Origin: Corynebacterium yonathiae
GTDB taxonomy: Bacteria; Actinomycetota; Actinomycetes; Mycobacteriales; Mycobacteriaceae
Assembly: GCF_022288805.1 (NCBI RefSeq)
Contig: NZ_JAKOPM010000007.1
Coordinates: 41,019-105,018, forward strand
Reading direction: 5' to 3'
Length of the DNA: 64,000 nucleotides
The first letter of the stretch is position 1. Each line of letters starts with the position of its first letter. Both the position numbers and the translations under genes were made by a program. Below, one piece after another: positions 25,013 through 33,335 of this stretch. Under the pieces are notes generated by a model. The model was not told the origin of the DNA. It ran no database searches and saw only the letters and a program-made list of their open reading frames with translations.

Positions 25013-26386
25013 TTAGTTCAACGGGCTCATTGACTGGTAGAGCTGTTCTACCTTGTCGCGTGGGGTCTCGTCATGTTCGTAGGTGACGTCGCTGAAGTCT
25101 TCAGGATCATCCTTGGAGCCGGTGATGATGTCTATATCTGAAGGGTCGACTTCCCCGGAGCGCAGTGCAGCCATTTCGGCGTGGTAGCGCACGACAACGG
25201 CGATGGTTGCGGCCACGGGGACGGCGAGGAAGGCGCCGACGATGCCGGCCAGGGTAGAGCCGACGGTGACGGAGAGTAGGACAACGGCCGCGTGCAGTCC
25301 CATGGCCTTGGATTGGAGCAGTGGTTGTAGGAGATTTCCCTCAACCTGCTGGACGATGATGATAAGGGCCAAAGCAAGAAGTGCGTTGGTCAGGCCGTTG
25401 GATACCAGCGCAATGATGATGGCGAGGGCACCGGCGGTTACGGCGCCGATGATGGGGATGAAGCTAGCGAAGAACGTCACCACAGCGATGACGAGCGCTA
25501 GCGGAACTTGTAGCGCCCACAGGCCAAGGCCGATGAGAACTGCGTCCACCATGGCCACCGCGGCCTGCGCCTGGATAAAGCCAGACAAAGTCTTCCAGAT
25601 GCGGGAGCCGAGTTCCGTGACGTGCCAGCCGGTGGAATTGCCGGTGTACTTGCGCAACCAAGGCAGGAATTTGTCGCCGTCCTTGATAATAAAGAAGGTG
25701 ACAAAGAGCATGATCAGTGCGGCCACAACGATGGAGCTGGCCATGGAAAAGCCGGAAATAACGCCGGTGGCGATGGTGGATGCTTGGCCCTTGGCAAACT
25801 TGACCGCGTCTTGGAGCACGGATTGCAGCTGGTCACTCTGGATATCGAGGGGGGACTTTTCCACCATCTCCGTCAGCTGGTTAATGCCGTCTTCGGCTTG
25901 GTCAATGAGCGTCTGGCTTTGGCTGGTGACTACCGGGGCCATGGCAGCAAAGACGCCGCAGAAGATGATGATGAGGCCGAGCAGAGTGCTCACCGCCGCG
26001 AGCGAGCGGGGAAATCCCTTTCCCTGCAGCCAGGCACTGACTGGGTAGAGCACCGTGGAAACGAGGACGGCGAGCAAAACCGGCAGCAGGCCTACCCAAA
26101 TGAACTTGAGCAGGTAGCCGGCTAGCGCTAGGCCGGCGACGATGAGGATAAAGACGACTGAGACCTTGGCCATGGTGCGGAAGTCCTTGGCCAGGATGGC
26201 AGATTTATCGTCGCGTTCGGCTGGGTACTCGCTCGCGGCCTCGGCGCCGAGGTGTGCGTCATCATAAGCGACGAGGGTATGCGAATCTTCCTCGCCTGGC
26301 TTCTGGATCTGTGTTGCGGTGCCTTTTTCCTGCGCAGACGGGCGCTGGGCCTCGTCGCGGGAAGAGGAATTATGTGACGTAGACAT
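25013..26386 (-). CDS. AI-2E family transporter (PerM/YdiK-like membrane protein)
   Basis: 457 residues. A hydrophilic N-terminus of about 70 residues, then about eight transmembrane helices typical of the AI-2E exporter/UPF0118 family (VVFILIVAGLALAGYLLKF, LLPVLLAVLVSTVLYPVS, SSIVVAALIMLFVTFFIIKD, the conserved FASFIPIIGAVTAGALAII block, VQQVEGNLLQPLLQSKAMGL, LAGIVGAFLAVPVAATIAVV) and an acidic C-terminal tail. Family members export autoinducer-2 or drugs, or act as Na+/H+ antiporters; the cargo here is unknown. The ATG lacks an obvious SD. Confidence 0.87.
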   Translation of the reverse strand: MSTSHNSSSRDEAQRPSAQEKGTATQIQKPGEEDSHTLVAYDDAHLGAEAASEYPAERDDKSAILAKDFRTMAKVSVVFILIVAGLALAGYLLKFIWVGLLPVLLAVLVSTVLYPVSAWLQGKGFPRSLAAVSTLLGLIIIFCGVFAAMAPVVTSQSQTLIDQAEDGINQLTEMVEKSPLDIQSDQLQSVLQDAVKFAKGQASTIATGVISGFSMASSIVVAALIMLFVTFFIIKDGDKFLPWLRKYTGNSTGWHVTELGSRIWKTLSGFIQAQAAVAMVDAVLIGLGLWALQVPLALVIAVVTFFASFIPIIGAVTAGALAIIIALVSNGLTNALLALALIIIVQQVEGNLLQPLLQSKAMGLHAAVVLLSVTVGSTLAGIVGAFLAVPVAATIAVVVRYHAEMAALRSGEVDPSDIDIITGSKDDPEDFSDVTYEHDETPRDKVEQLYQSMSPLN

Positions 26387-26432
26387 TGCTTACTACTATG
26401 CCACACAAAATCCGCAGCGCATATATGAAAAA

Positions 26433-26466
26433 GGAGGTAGCGGCCCACGGGCGGGGCGCTACCTCC
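26433..26466 (-). terminator. Intrinsic terminator downstream of putA
   Basis: GGAGGTAGCG/CGCTACCTCC stem followed on the minus strand by TTTTT, located 41 bp past the putA stop and before the AI-2E gene. A strong rho-independent terminator. Confidence 0.85.
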
Positions 26467-26506
26467 GCGCAGTTCCTTTAATGGGGAACTGCAATGCGGC
26501 GGGGAC

Positions 26507-29500
26507 CTATTCGTCGCGCAGGTTACCCACGTTGCGGATAATGCCGAAGCGGTGCATGGTCACGGAGACTGCCTGCTCAAGGAGGTAAGGAAGGAGCTCG
26601 CGGCGGCCGTCGGCAAGCACGGGCTGGTCTAGAACCACGGAGTTGGAACGCACCGCGGCCTCGTAGATGGAATCCGGCACGGTGCCCAGGGCGCGCACGC
26701 GGGAGGAGGGGTCATTGGCCACGTCGGTGGCAAAAGCCTCGTCGGTGATGGCCTTAACATCGAAACCGAGGTCCTGCAGCTGGGCGGCAACCTCCGGCGT
26801 GGCGGAAATCTCCGTCGCGGTACCGGTAATTGCGGCAGCCAGCACCTGACGAGCAACTTCGCGCAGCTCATAGTCTTCTCCCACACGCACACGCAGCTTG
26901 GTCAGCAGCGGGCGGTAGCGGAAGATATTGGCCTCAGAGACTAAACCTGTGCGGTCGTGGTTGCGACCAAACTCCTCCTGCCAAGCCACCTGGTCCAGCT
27001 CAGCGGCGCGCCATAGCCAAGTGATGTCTTCCTCGGAGAGCTTGCCGGAGAGGTTATCGCGCAGGCGGTGCAACGCGGCGAGGCTAGCTGGGGCAATGTC
27101 CACATTGCGTGGCTTGAGCTCGCCATCGGTCCATTCCCCCATCTGCGCCACGTAGTTCGGGCCGCCGGCCTTAGCACCCGGACCCATAACGGACTTCTTC
27201 CAACCGCCGAAGGACTGGCGCTGCACAATCGCGCCGGTAATGCCGCGGTTGACGTAGGCATTGCCCACCTCAACGTTGTCGATCCAGTACTCAATCTCGG
27301 CGTCGTCAAGCGAGTGGATGCCACCGGTCAGGCCGTAGCCGGTGTCATTTTGCCAGGCGATGGCTTCTTCCAAGGTATCGGCGTACATGATGCCAAGGAT
27401 GGGACCGAAGCACTCATTCTTGTGGTACCAGGAGCCTGGCTTTACGTTATCGCGAATGCCCGGGGACCACAGGGTGCCTTCCTGGTTGAGCTTTTCCGGC
27501 TTGAGCAGCCACTTCTCACCCGGCTCGAGCTGGGTCAAACCGCGCAGGAGCTTCTCGCTCGGCTCTTCCGCCAGGCCGTTCATGGTGGTGGTGATATCGA
27601 AGCCCGGGCCCGGCTTGAGGGTCTTAACGGCATCCAGCAGCTGGGTGCGCAGGCGCTCTGACTTACCCGCCGCGTCGACGAAAATGACCAGGGAGGCCGC
27701 CGAGCACTTCTGGCCGGAGTGGCCGAAGGCGGAGTTGTAGAGGTCATCGATGGCCAAGTCTGGGTCCGCCGCTGGGGTGATGATGAGCGCGTTCTTGCCG
27801 GAAGTTTCTGCCATGATATTCATCTTCGGCTTCCAGGAACGGAAGAGCGCGCCGGTATCGGAGGCGCCGGTGAGGATGACATTGTCCACGTCATCGTGGG
27901 AGAGCAGCGCCTTGCCGGCCTCGGCTTCATCAGTAAGCACCAGCTGCACCAGATCCGGGTCCAGGCCCTGCGCCGCAAGGGCGGTGCGGAAGGCCTCTAC
28001 TACGAGCTTGCCGCAGTGAACTACCTGCGGGGCTGGCTTGACAATAACCGCCGAGCCGGCCGCCAAGGATGCCGCAATGCCGCCGGTGGGAATGGCGATG
28101 GGGAAGTTCCATGGCGGAGTTACCACGGTGACGGTGTGCGGGGTGAACTGAGAGTAAGACTCCTCCAGCAGGCGCGCGGATTGGCCGTAGTAGGTACAGA
28201 AGTCAATCGCTTCCGAGACCTCAGGGTCGGTCTGGGTAACGGTCTTATTGGCCTCATATGCAGCCACGGAGATGAACTTACCGCGTTGGGAAGCAATCTC
28301 GTCCGCGACTGCCTCGAGGGCCGCGGCGCGTTCGGCGGCAGGTCGCTTGCCCCACTCGGTGCCGAGCTCTTTGGCGCGGGCGATGTGGCCTTCTACAGCG
28401 GCTGGGTCGGTGACCTCCGCGATGCCGTGCTCGCCTGGGTTGCGCTTGAGCGCTTCCTGGGCCCACTGACGGTTCGGGGCGAGAGCCGGGTCAGTATCGG
28501 CCTCGTTGGTAAAGCGGCCGGTGCGCGGTGCCTGGCGGCCATCCTCCTCGAGGCGGTTCTGGGTGCGACGAGCGCCAGCGAAGGTGTCCCAGCGCTTGGC
28601 GACGGCCCGACGGAACGTCTCCTCCTGGTCCGCAAGCGGCTCCTCACCCGGGGCGAAGAGCGCGTAGAGGAAGTTCTGCGGCGCGGAGTTCTCCTCCAAG
28701 CGGCGCACCAGGTAAGACACGGCGACGTCGAAGTCTTCTGCGTGGACAACCGGGGTATAGAGGATCTGGCGGCCCTCAAAGACCTCGCGCACTGCGGCCT
28801 GCTGCGCTGGGGACATGCCCTGTAGCATCTCGGAATCCAACATGTGCAGCACGCCGCGCTTCTTGCCCAGCTCATAGGCCATTGCTGCGGTGTAGAGGTT
28901 GTGGGTTGCTACACCGATGCGGACGCTATCGGCGTACTCTTCGCGCAGGATGAAATCCAATAGGCGGTAGTAGTTGGCGTCTACGTCGAGCTTGTTGGTG
29001 TAGGTAGCCAGCGGCCAATCGTGGACCTCGCCCTGCACGGTTTCCATGGATAGGTTCGCACCCTTTACAATGCGCACCTTCACCTTGCCGCCGCCCTTAG
29101 CCACGCGTTCCTTGGCAAATTCAGCGACATCCTTGAGCGCATCGAAGGTATCAGGTAGGTAAGCCTGCAGTACGATGCCGGCATCCAGAGTGAGGAATTC
29201 CGGCTCGCTGAGCAGTTCTTTGAATAGGCGGATGGTCAGGTGGAGATCGTGGTACTCCTCCATGTCCATATTGATAAAGACCTTGTCGGTGCGGTCAGCC
29301 GCAGCCTGGTACAGCGGACGCAGGCGCTCCTTGAGGCGCTCTACCGAGCCATCGATATCCCATTGATTGAGCTGAGCCACCATGGAGGAAGCCTTGACCG
29401 AAACGTAGGTAACGCGCGGGTTCTGGATGAGCTTGAGGGTGCGCTCCGCGCGGGACTTAGCCTCTTCCTCACCGAGCACGGCCTCACCCAGCAGGTTGAG

Positions 29501-29950
29501 GTTGAGCTGTTCGCCGGATTCGGCGGCCTTGTCCAAGATTTTGTTAAGCGCATCAGACTCGGCATCCAGAACCAGGTGGCCAACCATCTTACGCATGTAC
29601 AGGCGGGCAACCGGCATGACCAGGTTGGGCAGGATTGGGCCGAAGAAGCCACCGGCACCAACGAGCGCACCATTGATGCTGCCCAGGAACGACGGGTCAT
29701 AGTGGGAGGAAATATCCTTCAGTGCATGTGCGGCAACCTTGTCATCTTCTGGACGCATGACGCGGTCGACGAAGTCCATGGTGAACTTCACGCCGTCGTC
29801 ATCGCGCAGCAGGTCCGCGAGCTGTTCGGTGGCCTTATCTTCTTCGTCCGCAGTGGACTTCAACCAGTTGTGGGCGCGGCTGATAGCTGCAGGCAGGACT
29901 GCTTCCACATCATCAGAGATGGGCAAGCGGGTATTAGCAGGAGAAGTCAT
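26507..29950 (-). CDS. putA: Bifunctional proline dehydrogenase / glutamate-semialdehyde dehydrogenase (PutA)
   Basis: 1147 residues, close to the C. glutamicum enzyme. The N-terminal FAD-dependent proline dehydrogenase barrel (about 100-450) shows VSVKASSMVAQLNQWD, FINMDMEEYHDLHLT, VRIVKGANLSMET and RIGVATHNLYTAAMA. The C-terminal P5C dehydrogenase (about 520-1030) has TPPWNFPIAIPTGG, LTGASDTGALF, the general-base Glu in MAETSGKNALII and the nucleophile Cys in FGHSGQKCSAAS. A further 120 residues follow. It converts proline to glutamate. No N-terminal ribbon-helix-helix domain is present, so it is not self-regulating as in E. coli. The SD GAGGT lies 9 nt upstream of the ATG. Confidence 0.96.
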   Translation of the reverse strand: MTSPANTRLPISDDVEAVLPAAISRAHNWLKSTADEEDKATEQLADLLRDDDGVKFTMDFVDRVMRPEDDKVAAHALKDISSHYDPSFLGSINGALVGAGGFFGPILPNLVMPVARLYMRKMVGHLVLDAESDALNKILDKAAESGEQLNLNLLGEAVLGEEEAKSRAERTLKLIQNPRVTYVSVKASSMVAQLNQWDIDGSVERLKERLRPLYQAAADRTDKVFINMDMEEYHDLHLTIRLFKELLSEPEFLTLDAGIVLQAYLPDTFDALKDVAEFAKERVAKGGGKVKVRIVKGANLSMETVQGEVHDWPLATYTNKLDVDANYYRLLDFILREEYADSVRIGVATHNLYTAAMAYELGKKRGVLHMLDSEMLQGMSPAQQAAVREVFEGRQILYTPVVHAEDFDVAVSYLVRRLEENSAPQNFLYALFAPGEEPLADQEETFRRAVAKRWDTFAGARRTQNRLEEDGRQAPRTGRFTNEADTDPALAPNRQWAQEALKRNPGEHGIAEVTDPAAVEGHIARAKELGTEWGKRPAAERAAALEAVADEIASQRGKFISVAAYEANKTVTQTDPEVSEAIDFCTYYGQSARLLEESYSQFTPHTVTVVTPPWNFPIAIPTGGIAASLAAGSAVIVKPAPQVVHCGKLVVEAFRTALAAQGLDPDLVQLVLTDEAEAGKALLSHDDVDNVILTGASDTGALFRSWKPKMNIMAETSGKNALIITPAADPDLAIDDLYNSAFGHSGQKCSAASLVIFVDAAGKSERLRTQLLDAVKTLKPGPGFDITTTMNGLAEEPSEKLLRGLTQLEPGEKWLLKPEKLNQEGTLWSPGIRDNVKPGSWYHKNECFGPILGIMYADTLEEAIAWQNDTGYGLTGGIHSLDDAEIEYWIDNVEVGNAYVNRGITGAIVQRQSFGGWKKSVMGPGAKAGGPNYVAQMGEWTDGELKPRNVDIAPASLAALHRLRDNLSGKLSEEDITWLWRAAELDQVAWQEEFGRNHDRTGLVSEANIFRYRPLLTKLRVRVGEDYELREVARQVLAAAITGTATEISATPEVAAQLQDLGFDVKAITDEAFATDVANDPSSRVRALGTVPDSIYEAAVRSNSVVLDQPVLADGRRELLPYLLEQAVSVTMHRFGIIRNVGNLRDE

Positions 29951-29995
29951 ATGGGTTCTACCTCTATTTCAAACGGGGCACATCCTAGACACCAC

Positions 29996-30015
29996 CCTTC
30001 ACGCGGGCGTGAAGG
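29996..30015. promoter_or_regulatory. Perfect inverted repeat upstream of putA
   Basis: CCTTCACGC-GG-GCGTGAAGG, a 9-bp palindrome with a 2-bp spacer, 46 bp before the putA start. Its position and symmetry fit an operator for a proline-responsive regulator or another dimeric regulator. No regulator gene adjoins. Confidence 0.5.
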
Positions 30016-30471
30016 TAGATGAATCTGCGCCGGTCTGGAACTGCCGGGCGATATAGCGTCTGGTGGGTGAGCAGTGAGCTTTGTAGTGCTGCAGAGTGCA
30101 AGCGGGTGAGGAGCGAACACGCGGGTGCGCGCGACGCAATGTGAGGGTCGCAGGGATTCGGTATGAAGTGCGATGTTCAGCGGGCCTTTATGCGGGCCGA
30201 ATGCGGACGGGAGGCCTATCGCTGCTGCGACGAACGCGCGCCAGGTTGGTGTTCAACACTCACCTGCTTTCTATGACATGGCTATGGGGACTATAGGAAG
30301 AAACGCGAGCGCCAAGGCGCTCTTACGTGCGGCAACCCTGCAGGTTCAGACTCCGATTGTTGCCTGGGAAATACTATGAACTTTTGTGTTGCCGTAATTA
30401 TAGGGAAGCGCCAAACGTGATGCTAGTCTCTTTTGGAAAACTGTATACGGGGGGTAGAAAAACAAAAAATA
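30016..30471. other. Gene-poor intergenic region between putA and the response regulator
   Basis: About 450 bp with only short, low-quality open frames and no SD-supported start. It contains a TATACGGGGGGTAG motif at 30444-30457, related to the palindrome at 30511-30529. I see no RNA gene that I can name. Confidence 0.4.
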
Positions 30472-30490
30472 AACCCCAGCATGTGGGGTT
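30472..30490 (-). terminator. Intrinsic terminator of the response-regulator transcript
   Basis: AACCCCA-GCATG-TGGGGTT stem, followed on the minus strand by TATTTTTTGTTTTTC. A classic rho-independent terminator 60 bp past the regulator stop. Confidence 0.85.
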
Positions 30491-30510
30491 CAGGGGGGTA
30501 TTGACTCATT

Positions 30511-30548
30511 CGGGGGTAGTCTACCCCCGGATTGTCCGACAATCGGGG
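30511..30548. repeat. Two consecutive palindromes after the response regulator
   Basis: CGGGGGTAGTCTACCCCCG (30511-30529) is a perfect 9-bp inverted repeat around one T. It runs into a second one, CCCGGATTGT/ACAATCGGGG (30526-30548). Both lie between the regulator stop and the real terminator. They may fold as 3'-end hairpins or be a protein-binding site; GGGGTA recurs at 30452 and 30496. Confidence 0.55.
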
Positions 30549-30549
30549 T

Positions 30550-31236
30550 TTAAGAACCGTAGCCGGCCTTGAGGGCTTTCACTGCCAGCTCGAGGCGGGA
30601 CTTAGCGTGGAATTCACTGAGCAGGGTGGATACATATTTCTTCACCGTACCCGGTGCGTAGTGCGTGCTCTTGGCAATTTCTTCATTGGACTTGCCTTGG
30701 CAGACCAGGTCTAGAACCTGCTCTAAAGCAGGCGAGATGTGGCGGCTGTCCTTAATTTGCGCGGTAGCGGCGGCTACATCGGCATCACTTCTCTCAGTGT
30801 TCCAATCAGGAAGCTGCTTAAAGAGGCGGGTGAGGGATTGCGGGGTGACAACAGTGCCGCCGCGTACAGCCTCACGCACGGTATCTAAGATGTAGACCGG
30901 CTTGGAGCTTTTCAGAATATAGGCCGCAGCTTTATTGGACATGACCTCTTTGAGAGTTTCATCATTGTCCATCGCAGTCATCGCGACAAAGACCGGCGGA
31001 TTTTCCAGCTTGTTAACCTCGCGCAAGAGGGTAGTGCCATCCATCTCGGGCATGTGAATATCAGCCACGATCACATCGAAGTCTTGCTCATTCAGAAGCT
31101 CGAGGGCGACCTTGCCATTTTCTGCGGTGGCGCGCACCTCCATGTCCTCGGCCGAGGCGAAGTAGCGCCCCAGGGCCTCGAGGACAAGTGGATCGTCATC
31201 GACGACTAAGAGGGAAGTTTTTACTTCACGCACCAT
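30550..31236 (-). CDS. LuxR/NarL-type response regulator
   Basis: 228 residues from ATG 31236. The receiver domain begins KTSLLVVDDDPLVLEAL, with the acidic pocket DDD, the phospho-acceptor Asp in VIVADIHMPEMDG, and the conserved Lys in AAAYILKSSKP. The C-terminal LuxR helix-turn-helix is present: LEQVLDLVCQGKSNEEIAKS followed by HYAPGTVKKYVSTLL. The start overlaps the last 16 bases of a small peptide gene and has no SD of its own, so translation is probably coupled to the peptide. The partner kinase lies just upstream. Target genes are unknown. Confidence 0.88.
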   Translation of the reverse strand: MVREVKTSLLVVDDDPLVLEALGRYFASAEDMEVRATAENGKVALELLNEQDFDVIVADIHMPEMDGTTLLREVNKLENPPVFVAMTAMDNDETLKEVMSNKAAAYILKSSKPVYILDTVREAVRGGTVVTPQSLTRLFKQLPDWNTERSDADVAAATAQIKDSRHISPALEQVLDLVCQGKSNEEIAKSTHYAPGTVKKYVSTLLSEFHAKSRLELAVKALKAGYGS

Positions 31237-31376
31237 GGAGCTGGGCAACCAAATGCAATATCGACAGGAGATGCGTATGCCGTGGTCTCTGGTAGTTCAC
31301 CAGGGGTGGGGCCGGTGCCGAAGATAGAAGAGGACAACATTAGTGGGGCGAGAAAGCTAGCGAGTGCGGCCTGCAT
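31221..31376 (-). CDS. 51-residue peptide gene between kinase and response regulator
   Basis: Reading on the minus strand gives an ATG at 31376 with SD GGAG 7 nt before it, 51 codons, and TAA at 31221-31223. The peptide starts MQAALASFLAPLMLSSSIFG (hydrophobic, signal-like), then TGPTPGELPETTAYASPVDI and AFGCPAPWCVK. The two Cys residues, four apart, could close a small ring or disulfide. An AYA-S site would allow export and release of a 16-residue C-terminal peptide. The frame overlaps the response-regulator start, and a promoter (TTGTAT-N17-TACACT) lies upstream. It may be a signal peptide sensed by the adjacent kinase, by analogy with agr-type loci, but I know of no homolog. A simple leader peptide is the main alternative. 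Confidence 0.55.
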   Translation of the reverse strand: MQAALASFLAPLMLSSSIFGTGPTPGELPETTAYASPVDIAFGCPAPWCVK

Positions 31377-31427
31377 CAAGGCGCTCCTTTTTTGAAAGTT
31401 TGAGTAGGCAGAAACAAGCGAAAGCTT

Positions 31428-31456
31428 AGTGTATGAATTAAGCCTTTGCTATACAA
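31428..31456 (-). promoter_or_regulatory. SigA-type promoter for the peptide gene and response regulator
   Basis: On the minus strand, -35 TTGTAT (31456-31451), a 17-bp spacer, and -10 TACACT (31433-31428). It lies between the kinase stop and the peptide gene, leaving a leader of about 45 nt. Confidence 0.55.
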
Positions 31457-31466
31457 CGTGGTGGAA

Positions 31467-32645
31467 CTAACGTCGCTTGTGGGCGGTAGGCGGCAGAAAT
31501 AGGTTCAATTGCCAGTTTCCGGATTCCAAATCTGTGTCCAGTCGTGCGTCAATCGTGGCTGCGATTCGGTTCATTGAGGACATGCCAATGCCGGAGGACA
31601 TTTCTGTGTTCTTGCTTGTTGGTTTAGCTACGGGGTTAGTGATGGTGATGACCGTCCAGCCCATATGGGGACGAACGGAAATCAGAATCTCCGCCCCCGG
31701 TGGGGAATACTTCACTGCATTGAGGCAGGCTTCTGTGGTGATGGCTGCAATGGGCTCAAGAATTTCTTGGGGAAATTCTGGCGCAAACTCCTCGCCTGTG
31801 ACCTCAACAATGGGTGACCGATTGAGACGCGAAAGACGCTCTTCTTCCTCGGAAATTAGTTGAGCGAAGCTCGTTGGTTTTGTGGTTGAACCAAAACTCA
31901 TGCCGTCGTTAATCCCATCGATATTATTTCGGAGGACCTTCGTCAGTGCGCGTACTTCCGACATAGTAGAGCGCATGGAATCACTGAGCTCATCGAGTTT
32001 CTTAGCCAGTTCTGGCTGTGTGGAGTATTCGAGGCTCAGAGCTTCGAGCTGCATGGTATTTACCGTTAGGGTAGAAACAACCGAGTTGTGCAGGGTTTCT
32101 GCCAGATCGGATTGACGGCGCTTCACGTCGTTGTTCCACTCCACCATGGCAGATCTATACCGGTTTGCTGAATGGGCGAAAGTTGCTCCAATCACGCCAC
32201 CGACGCTAATTAGCATTCCCCAAGTGAAGGCTGGGGCAGGGTGAATACTTAGTTCAAGCGTTTCAGGATCAATGAGTCCGCAAATCCAAAGGGGTAGGCC
32301 GATTGCAATTGTGCGGCTATGTTTGCCGTGGTAAGCAACTACGGCTAGGAAAATCGGGGCTAGAAACACCGAACAAATAAAAGGGGTTCTAACGAGAAAT
32401 GTAGCGGTTAGCCAAGCGGCAATAAATGCACCTGACATACCCAACGGCCAGCGATAACCCAAAGTAGTTATCACTGTAAAAACTAGTCCAAGGATGGCTG
32501 CCGATAACTGGTGCTCTATGGGGGTAAGAAATGCGCCGAGTAGTGTCAGTGCCACACAAATCACCGCAGTTAACGCGGCCGTTCGTTGCAGGGTCATGGC
32601 CGCGCGGATGCGTTGATAATTGGGTGGCTGTGAAGGTTTCGACAC
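31467..32645 (-). CDS. Sensor histidine kinase, NarL-system type
   Basis: 392 residues from GTG 32645 (AGGAGG 13 nt upstream). A start at 32750 is unlikely because the terminator of the next gene covers it. About six hydrophobic segments (TAALTAVICVALTLLGAFL through AFTWGMLISVGGVIGATFA) form a membrane sensor without a large extracellular loop. The dimerisation helix carries the phospho-accepting His in RQSDLAETLHNSVVSTLTV (HisKA_3-like). The HATPase domain shows TEACLNAVKYSPPGAEI (N box) and SSGIGMSSMNRIA (G box). It partners with the response regulator downstream; the small membrane sensor suggests a lipophilic, peptide or membrane-state signal. Confidence 0.85.
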   Translation of the reverse strand: MSKPSQPPNYQRIRAAMTLQRTAALTAVICVALTLLGAFLTPIEHQLSAAILGLVFTVITTLGYRWPLGMSGAFIAAWLTATFLVRTPFICSVFLAPIFLAVVAYHGKHSRTIAIGLPLWICGLIDPETLELSIHPAPAFTWGMLISVGGVIGATFAHSANRYRSAMVEWNNDVKRRQSDLAETLHNSVVSTLTVNTMQLEALSLEYSTQPELAKKLDELSDSMRSTMSEVRALTKVLRNNIDGINDGMSFGSTTKPTSFAQLISEEEERLSRLNRSPIVEVTGEEFAPEFPQEILEPIAAITTEACLNAVKYSPPGAEILISVRPHMGWTVITITNPVAKPTSKNTEMSSGIGMSSMNRIAATIDARLDTDLESGNWQLNLFLPPTAHKRR

Positions 32646-32738
32646 GATGCGGTCCACGCCTCCTGGATGCTCAGGCTCAATGGTTAGTACCTTCTCAGTG
32701 TAGGCACCGCGAACGTGAAACAGTGATTGAAAACAGCG

Positions 32739-32806
32739 AAACCCCCGCACCTTCGTGCGCGGTTCCTTGTGGTGGGTTCCGAGCGGAGGAAGAAGGTGAG
32801 GGGTTT
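32739..32806 (-). terminator. Long hairpin between the PorH-like gene and the kinase
   Basis: AAACCCC-(CG)-CACCTTC (32739-32754) pairs with GAAGGTG-A-GGGGTTT (32792-32806), enclosing 37 nt. On the minus strand it follows the stop of the small acidic protein gene by 33 bp and is followed by CGCTGTTTTC. It probably terminates that gene. Confidence 0.65.
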
Positions 32807-32839
32807 AGCTGGTCTTCATGAAGGAGTGCAGATTGCTAA

Positions 32840-33016
32840 TTACTTAGCTTCTGCAGCAGCCTCTGCGTCATCCTTGGAGGACAGGCCCTCGAATACGGAG
32901 GACAGGCTCTCGGAGTCGGTGTTGGACTCGGAGGAGGTCTCGATGAGGCCCTTGATGCCCTTTACGAGCGCCTCGAAGTCGATGGCGGAGCTGAGGTCTA
33001 CGAGGGAATCGAACAT
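32840..33016 (-). CDS. 58-residue acidic PorH/PorA-like cell-wall peptide
   Basis: ATG at 33016 with SD GAAAGGAAT 5 nt upstream; 58 codons and TAA. The sequence begins MFDSLVDLSSAIDFEALVKG, continues with amphipathic IKGLIETSSESN and ends KDDAEAAAEAK. It is short, acidic (pI low), has no signal peptide and no Cys, like the PorH/PorA channel-forming peptides of corynebacterial mycomembranes (45-60 residues, O-mycoloylated on Ser). Four or more Ser residues could accept mycolate. Direct similarity is weak, so the call rests on size and composition. It has its own SD and terminator, which supports a real, well-expressed gene. Confidence 0.6.
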   Translation of the reverse strand: MFDSLVDLSSAIDFEALVKGIKGLIETSSESNTDSESLSSVFEGLSSKDDAEAAAEAK

Positions 33017-33125
33017 ATATATTCCTTTCGGATCGGCGGAGTAAAACTACAATCTCTCTCTGGGGTAGCAGCTCTTAACTGCTGTGATTCCTAGTATGCG
33101 GCAGTGGGCGCGCGCCGCCAATCCT

Positions 33126-33158
33126 CTTTTGGATCTTTTCTGAGGTAACTTTTGGATC
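33126..33158. repeat. Direct repeat CTTTTGGATC, two copies
   Basis: Identical 10-mers at 33126-33135 and 33149-33158, spaced 23 bp start to start (about two helical turns), upstream of the PorH-like gene and in the divergent region to dnaK. A possible tandem regulator site, but short. Confidence 0.35.
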
Positions 33159-33301
33159 CTCTTAAGAGCATTTAAGGATCGCAGTTTGGGTATGGGGCCG
33201 TGCGAAGGGAGGGGTGAATGTGCAGGGGTGGGAAAGTGAGCGTCGGTAAGAGCGGCAGTGACCTGGGAAAAGTGGGACTTTTGAAGAAAAGTTGAGTCGT
33301 G

Positions 33302-33331
33302 GGGAATAACTTTTATAGGCTGCCTGTTGTA
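33302..33331 (+). promoter_or_regulatory. SigH-type promoter of dnaK
   Basis: GGGAATA (33302-33308) and CTGTTGTA (33324-33331) match the corynebacterial SigH consensus (GGGAAT ... GTT) with a spacer of about 16 bp. SigH drives heat and oxidative stress genes. Confidence 0.6.
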
Positions 33332-33335
33332 AGGA

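Noticed and set aside
27719-28825. 368-codon plus-strand frame inside putA
   Set aside because: Antisense shadow of the aldehyde dehydrogenase domain, whose catalytic motifs are present on the minus strand.
32646-32750. N-terminal extension of the sensor kinase
   Set aside because: It overlaps the terminator hairpin of the upstream gene, lacks a membrane or domain feature and has no SD.
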